The notes beneath the pieces were generated by a model that worked only from the letters and a program-made list of their open reading frames with translations, had not been told where the DNA came from and did not search any database. The position numbers and the translations under genes are program-made. A DNA stretch of 54,772 nucleotides from Fulvimarina endophytica (GTDB lineage Bacteria; Pseudomonadota; Alphaproteobacteria; Rhizobiales; Rhizobiaceae), in NCBI RefSeq assembly GCF_003403015.1, contig NZ_QURL01000012.1, positions 1 to 54,772 of the forward strand. Reading direction: 5' to 3'. Below, in pieces: positions 52,485 through 54,772 of this stretch. Each line of letters opens with the position of its first letter. The stretch's first letter is position 1.

Positions 52485-52975
52485 CTAGGCGCCCTTTGGA
52501 AGCAACTTGGGATCGATGGCGAGGATGTCGTGTTTGCCAGGATAGACGGAGAAAACCGGCCCTTGAGCGACGAGGGTTTTGTCGGCGCGGCATTTCTCGA
52601 TCACCTCGACGTCGTGTTCGAGATAGGCGCAATACTGGAACGAGACGAAGGCGTTCGGATCGTTGAAGTGAAACGCGATCCATTTGGGCTCGCGGTTGAC
52701 GTTGGTGTGCGCCTCGGACGCCAGCTCTCCGGCGACGATCGTGTTGATCTCGACGGAATGGGCACTGTCGCGGTATGAGGGAGTGCAAAGGCCGAAGTCG
52801 GTAGCAAAGCCTCTTTGACGCTGAAACTCTCGCCCGGAAAGCGGGCGCCGAGCAGGCGGCAAATGATCTGGGCGCTTCGGTAGCATTCGGTGGACCGGAC
52901 GAAGGCCCATGGGTGCTGTGAGATGTGCATGACGGCGTGAGGACCGCGGTGCTCCGACGATGTGGCAAAACCCAT
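52485..52975 (-). pseudogene. Hypothetical protein, frameshifted
   Basis: Corrected length is 163 residues. The start MGFATSSEHRGPHAVMHISQ with AAGAGGAG upstream reads to FPGESFSVK. After restoring one base in the AAA run at 52814-52816 it continues GFATDFGLCTPSYRDSAHSV, EPKWIAFHFNDPNAFVSFQY and PGKHDILAIDPKLLPKGA. Both halves have normal amino-acid composition and codon use, so this was one gene. No domain is recognised. It is either a pseudogene or a homopolymer error. Confidence 0.65.
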
Positions 52976-53066
52976 GACAGGGCTCCTCTTGGCTGGATTG
53001 ATCCAGCCGGGGCTTCCTTGTCTCTATCTCTGTTCTACCGCGCGCCAGCGCCGGCAAAGGGGTTTG
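52976..53066. promoter_or_regulatory. Divergent promoter with 18-base inverted repeat
   Basis: The 91-base gap between two divergent genes holds a symmetric element, GGCTGGAT-TG-ATCCAGCC (52991-53008). It is a candidate operator for one or both genes or a structured leader of the minus-strand gene, whose ribosome-binding site is 10 bases further on. Confidence 0.45.
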
Positions 53067-53672
53067 ATGAAGAAGCAGAAGCGTCCGTTCGAGGTCGTCA
53101 CGGTTCGCCGGCGGGGCACCAAATTGAGCGGCGGATTGTTTGGCGGCGTTGCCGGCTTCACGGAGGCGATGGCGGCAGAGCGGCCGCTGAACGCTGACAC
53201 GGAGACATCCGCGCCCAAGACCCCTGTAGAGGCTGACCGCTTCTTCAAGCCAATGGGCGATACAGCGGCACCGAAAGCGCGCGTCCTCGACGACACGACG
53301 CAAATTCTGCCTGCGCCAGCGAGTGAGCCGGCGCGCAAGCGCGGTCGCCCACGCAAGGAGCGAACGGAAGAGGACAAGGCCCTGCAGGCGGCCAAGGCGA
53401 CGCAACGGCGTCGCCAGCGGCGGGCGCAAGTCCGGCAGGAGGAAGTGAGTGAGATGGCGACGGACGCGGTGGTGGATGGCGATGCGTCAGCGAGCCGTCC
53501 CACGGCGCCGGACGCCGTGCAGGAACCCGCCGTGGCTGGGAGTGAGCCCGAGAGCATCGCTCGAGGCGGAACGATGGCGCAGACGGCCGCTCATGCGGCG
53601 TTTCCGCTCGGTAAACGCTGGATGCGGCATCTGCCGCGTTGGGGGAAGCTGCGACGAGAGAGCGGCCTTTAG
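53067..53672 (+). CDS. AT-hook-containing hypothetical protein
   Basis: A 201-residue protein; CAAAGG precedes the ATG at 53067 (MKKQKRPFEVVTVRRRGTKL). A short N-terminal block ends FGGVAGFTEAM; the middle is low-complexity Ala/Pro/Glu; ARKRGRPRKERTEED is a clear AT-hook followed by a basic coiled stretch (AKATQRRRQRRAQVRQEEVS). It probably binds DNA through the minor groove. No enzyme domain is visible. It is divergent from the frameshifted hypothetical and is the only intact plus-strand gene in this end region. Confidence 0.65.
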   Translation: MKKQKRPFEVVTVRRRGTKLSGGLFGGVAGFTEAMAAERPLNADTETSAPKTPVEADRFFKPMGDTAAPKARVLDDTTQILPAPASEPARKRGRPRKERTEEDKALQAAKATQRRRQRRAQVRQEEVSEMATDAVVDGDASASRPTAPDAVQEPAVAGSEPESIARGGTMAQTAAHAAFPLGKRWMRHLPRWGKLRRESGL

Positions 53673-53680
53673 GGCCGGTC

Positions 53681-53699
53681 AGCGGCGCCTGGCGCCGCT
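53681..53699 (+). terminator. Hairpin after AT-hook gene
   Basis: The stem AGCGGCGCC-T-GGCGCCGCT begins nine bases after the AT-hook gene stop and is followed by TGCG, with no T-tract. It may end transcription from both sides because the small minus-strand gene also ends here at 53717. Confidence 0.45.
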
Positions 53700-53716
53700 T
53701 GCGAGGCGTCTGCCCA

Positions 53717-53857
53717 CTAGTGAGGGGGCTCGCTGAAGGCCGCCTCCAGCTCGGCCTGCGCCTTCGCGAGATCCGCGAGGATCTCGTCGCGCTCTTCGCG
53801 AATGACAGCGTTCCTGAGTTCCGCGCGCAGTTCCTCGATGTGCTGTTCGATAAGCAT
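53717..53857 (-). CDS. Small coiled-coil protein
   Basis: A 46-residue protein, MLIEQHIEELRAELRNAVIR then EERDEILADLAKAQAELEAA and FSEPPH. AAGGAG lies six bases before the ATG at 53857 (an ATG two codons earlier abuts it). The heptad spacing of Leu/Ile/Ala predicts one long amphipathic helix, perhaps a dimer. Tiny proteins of this kind are common on plasmids beside DUF2493 and DUF3768 genes. Function unknown. A nested inverted-repeat leader lies 80-155 bases upstream, as for DUF2493. Confidence 0.65.
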   Translation of the reverse strand: MLIEQHIEELRAELRNAVIREERDEILADLAKAQAELEAAFSEPPH

Positions 53858-54163
53858 CGTCATCTCCTTGAGAGTGTGAAAGACGACGCTCGCAACGGGG
53901 GTGGCTGGAAGGGGTCAAGGACCGCGAAGCGGCTAGCGGAGCGGGTGAGTGGAGGAGCCGATTTTGTTGACGTGCCGGGAACCGGCGCGGCGGCAAAATT
54001 GGAGGCGCCGCTCATCCTTGAGGCCTTCCAGGCACCGCCGTATCCTTGGCCGACTGAACAGACAAAGACTGTTTGGCACCGGAACCGCCAAAGCGTTCCG
54101 CCCGGCCTCGATGGCCAGTCGGATCGTCTAATACCGGCGCTGAATGAGAAATACCTGAATAGG
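53858..54163. other. Non-coding leader region of coiled-coil gene
   Basis: No supported gene. The first half holds the nested inverted-repeat element E2; the second half is unremarkable GC-rich sequence up to the DUF3768 terminator. Confidence 0.45.
53939..54013 (-). promoter_or_regulatory. Nested inverted-repeat leader E2
   Basis: Outer arms GAGCGG (53939-53944) / CCGCTC (54008-54013), middle arms CCGATTTTG (53958-53966) / CAAAATTGG (53994-54002, one G-T pair) and an inner hairpin GCCGG-GAA-CCGGC (53974-53986) are nested. The CCGATTTTGTTG word matches CCTATTTTGTTG of element E1, and both middle arms begin about 100 bases from the start codon of a minus-strand gene. Confidence 0.55.
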
Positions 54164-54185
54164 AAAAAGCGGCCCCGAAGGGCCG
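54164..54185 (-). terminator. Intrinsic terminator of DUF3768 gene
   Basis: On the minus strand the stem CGGCCC-TTCG-GGGCCG, with a stable UUCG-type loop, is followed by CTTTTTCC, 28 bases after the DUF3768 stop. A textbook rho-independent terminator. Confidence 0.82.
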
Positions 54186-54213
54186 TTCCGCGACCGCGAT
54201 CGCTCTGGTCCGC

Positions 54214-54546
54214 CTAATATTCGGTGGCGAGGAGGATGGTGAGAACGCGGAATGTTTCGGCGGCGAGCGGGTCCTCGGCGCCGTATTCCATCTCGTCGTT
54301 TTCGTAGAGATCACTCTTCCAATAGACAGCGGTGCCTTCGATTTCGAAGCGTCCGAAGTCGCGATGGCCGTAGGGATCGTTCTCCTCGGTGAACGTTGCA
54401 AAGGCGAGGGTTTGACCGACGGCACGTCTGACGAAGCCGTCGCCTTGCGCCGACACGCCGTGGGTCATGACGACACGGCCGGGGACGGACGGGTCGCGGC
54501 CGAGACTGGTCCGGAAGGTGTCGTTGCGTTCGGCAAGGGCGGTCAT
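54214..54546 (-). CDS. DUF3768 protein
   Basis: A 110-residue protein (MTALAERNDTFRTSLGRDPS) with the DUF3768 pattern: GRVVMTHGVSAQ, FATFTEENDPYGHRDFGRFE, VYWKSDLYENDEMEYGAEDP and the end VLTILLATEY. Length is normal. DUF3768 genes are typical of alphaproteobacterial plasmid accessory regions, near DUF2493 and antirestriction-type genes; the function is unknown. It is the upstream-most intact minus-strand gene in this cluster; its promoter region is interrupted by the IS481-type sequence beginning about 100 bases upstream. Confidence 0.88.
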   Translation of the reverse strand: MTALAERNDTFRTSLGRDPSVPGRVVMTHGVSAQGDGFVRRAVGQTLAFATFTEENDPYGHRDFGRFEIEGTAVYWKSDLYENDEMEYGAEDPLAAETFRVLTILLATEY

Positions 54547-54644
54547 GGGGCCTCTCTCGATGGGCGTTTCAACGCCCGACCGGCCCTATCTCTTCTCTGA
54601 TCGGGGCCTCGAGACAGGGGACCGCCGCCGTTGCACGAGTGATC

Positions 54645-54772
54645 TTAGGTGTTTGGTCCCAGCATGTCATGGCTTGGCGATCGGCTGAAGATTTCCGGCT
54701 TTGTCTCGCTGATCTGTCGGATGGCTTCGAACGGCGTTTTGAACCGCAGAGCCCTGAGCTGCTTGGCGTAGT
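54645..54772 (-). CDS. IS481-family transposase, C-terminal end (partial)
   Basis: The last 41 codons of a minus-strand frame cut by the window edge: YAKQLRALRFKTPFEAIRQI, ETKPEIFSRSPSHDMLGPNT, stop. The pattern LKALR-x-TPFEAI followed by P..F...P.H...GPNT is the C-terminus of IS481-type DDE transposases. The catalytic core is outside the window, so intactness cannot be judged. The window therefore has an IS at both edges. Confidence 0.72.
   Translation of the reverse strand, partial: YAKQLRALRFKTPFEAIRQISETKPEIFSRSPSHDMLGPNT

Noticed and set aside
52419..52778. 119-codon plus-strand frame starting near GITVMRVGA
   Set aside because: Only its first residues are meaningful, as the tail of the decayed DUF2493 copy; the rest is antisense to the hypothetical gene.

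Overview
The window looks like a 54.8 kb piece (a contig or contig end) of a large conjugative plasmid from an alphaproteobacterium, most likely Hyphomicrobiales (Rhizobiales). The reasons are: GC-rich DNA; a VirB/VirD4-type type IV secretion system (T4SS) with alphaproteobacterial small accessory proteins; a VirD2-like relaxase next to a VirC1-like ParA; and RepA/RepB-type partition genes. This is inferred from gene content; no 16S or other taxonomic marker is present.

Layout. 1-890: an IS6-family element whose left inverted repeat starts at base 1, so the sequence probably begins at a repeat-caused assembly break. 1.1-8.1 kb: accessory genes (frameshifted RHH antitoxin, tail-collar protein, a frameshifted autotransporter adhesin, a LysR regulator, a conserved exported protein). 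8.2-20.1 kb: the mating-pair-formation operon virB1-B2-B3-B4, a VirB7-like lipoprotein, a transglycosylase built into a VirB5-like scaffold, virB5, B8, B9, B10, B11, a DUF4177-like gene and virB6, mostly with overlapping stop/start codons. 20.2-30.8 kb: a metabolic cargo cluster under a divergent IclR regulator (SDRs, ABM-VOC fusion, EthD, AGE-family isomerase, AroE-like dehydrogenase, MFS transporter, small membrane protein, PQQ dehydrogenase). 31.1-35.5 kb: a short tyrosine recombinase and an IetA/IetS (AAA ATPase plus subtilase) plasmid-stability or defence pair. 35.7-42.7 kb: DNA-processing genes traG/virD4, relaxase, mobC, a candidate oriT region and virC1/virC2-like genes. 42.8-46.3 kb: a DASS transporter, a GGDEF remnant and an IS3-family element. 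46.5-50.0 kb: a maintenance module with a winged-helix candidate initiator, a possible antisense RNA, repA, repB and parS-like palindromes, but no repC. 50.5-54.8 kb: mostly minus-strand accessory genes (DUF2493, hypothetical, coiled-coil, DUF3768) and the end of an IS481-family transposase.

How it fits together. The relaxase, MobC and VirC-like proteins would process oriT, TraG would couple the complex to the VirB channel, and RepA/RepB with a parS-like site would keep the replicon. The IclR cluster and IetAS are cargo lying between the channel operon and the DNA-processing operon. The most novel-looking items are: the VirB5-like protein with an inserted lytic-transglycosylase domain; two related nested inverted-repeat leaders at about 51.5 and 54.0 kb upstream of minus-strand genes that point toward the candidate oriT (possible single-stranded-DNA promoters); the repAB module without repC but with an antisense-RNA-like element before another candidate initiator; and the IclR cargo cluster, whose AroE-like enzyme lacks the shikimate-binding serines. 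Five genes are broken by small deletions, most of them in short repeats. These must be checked against reads before being called pseudogenes.
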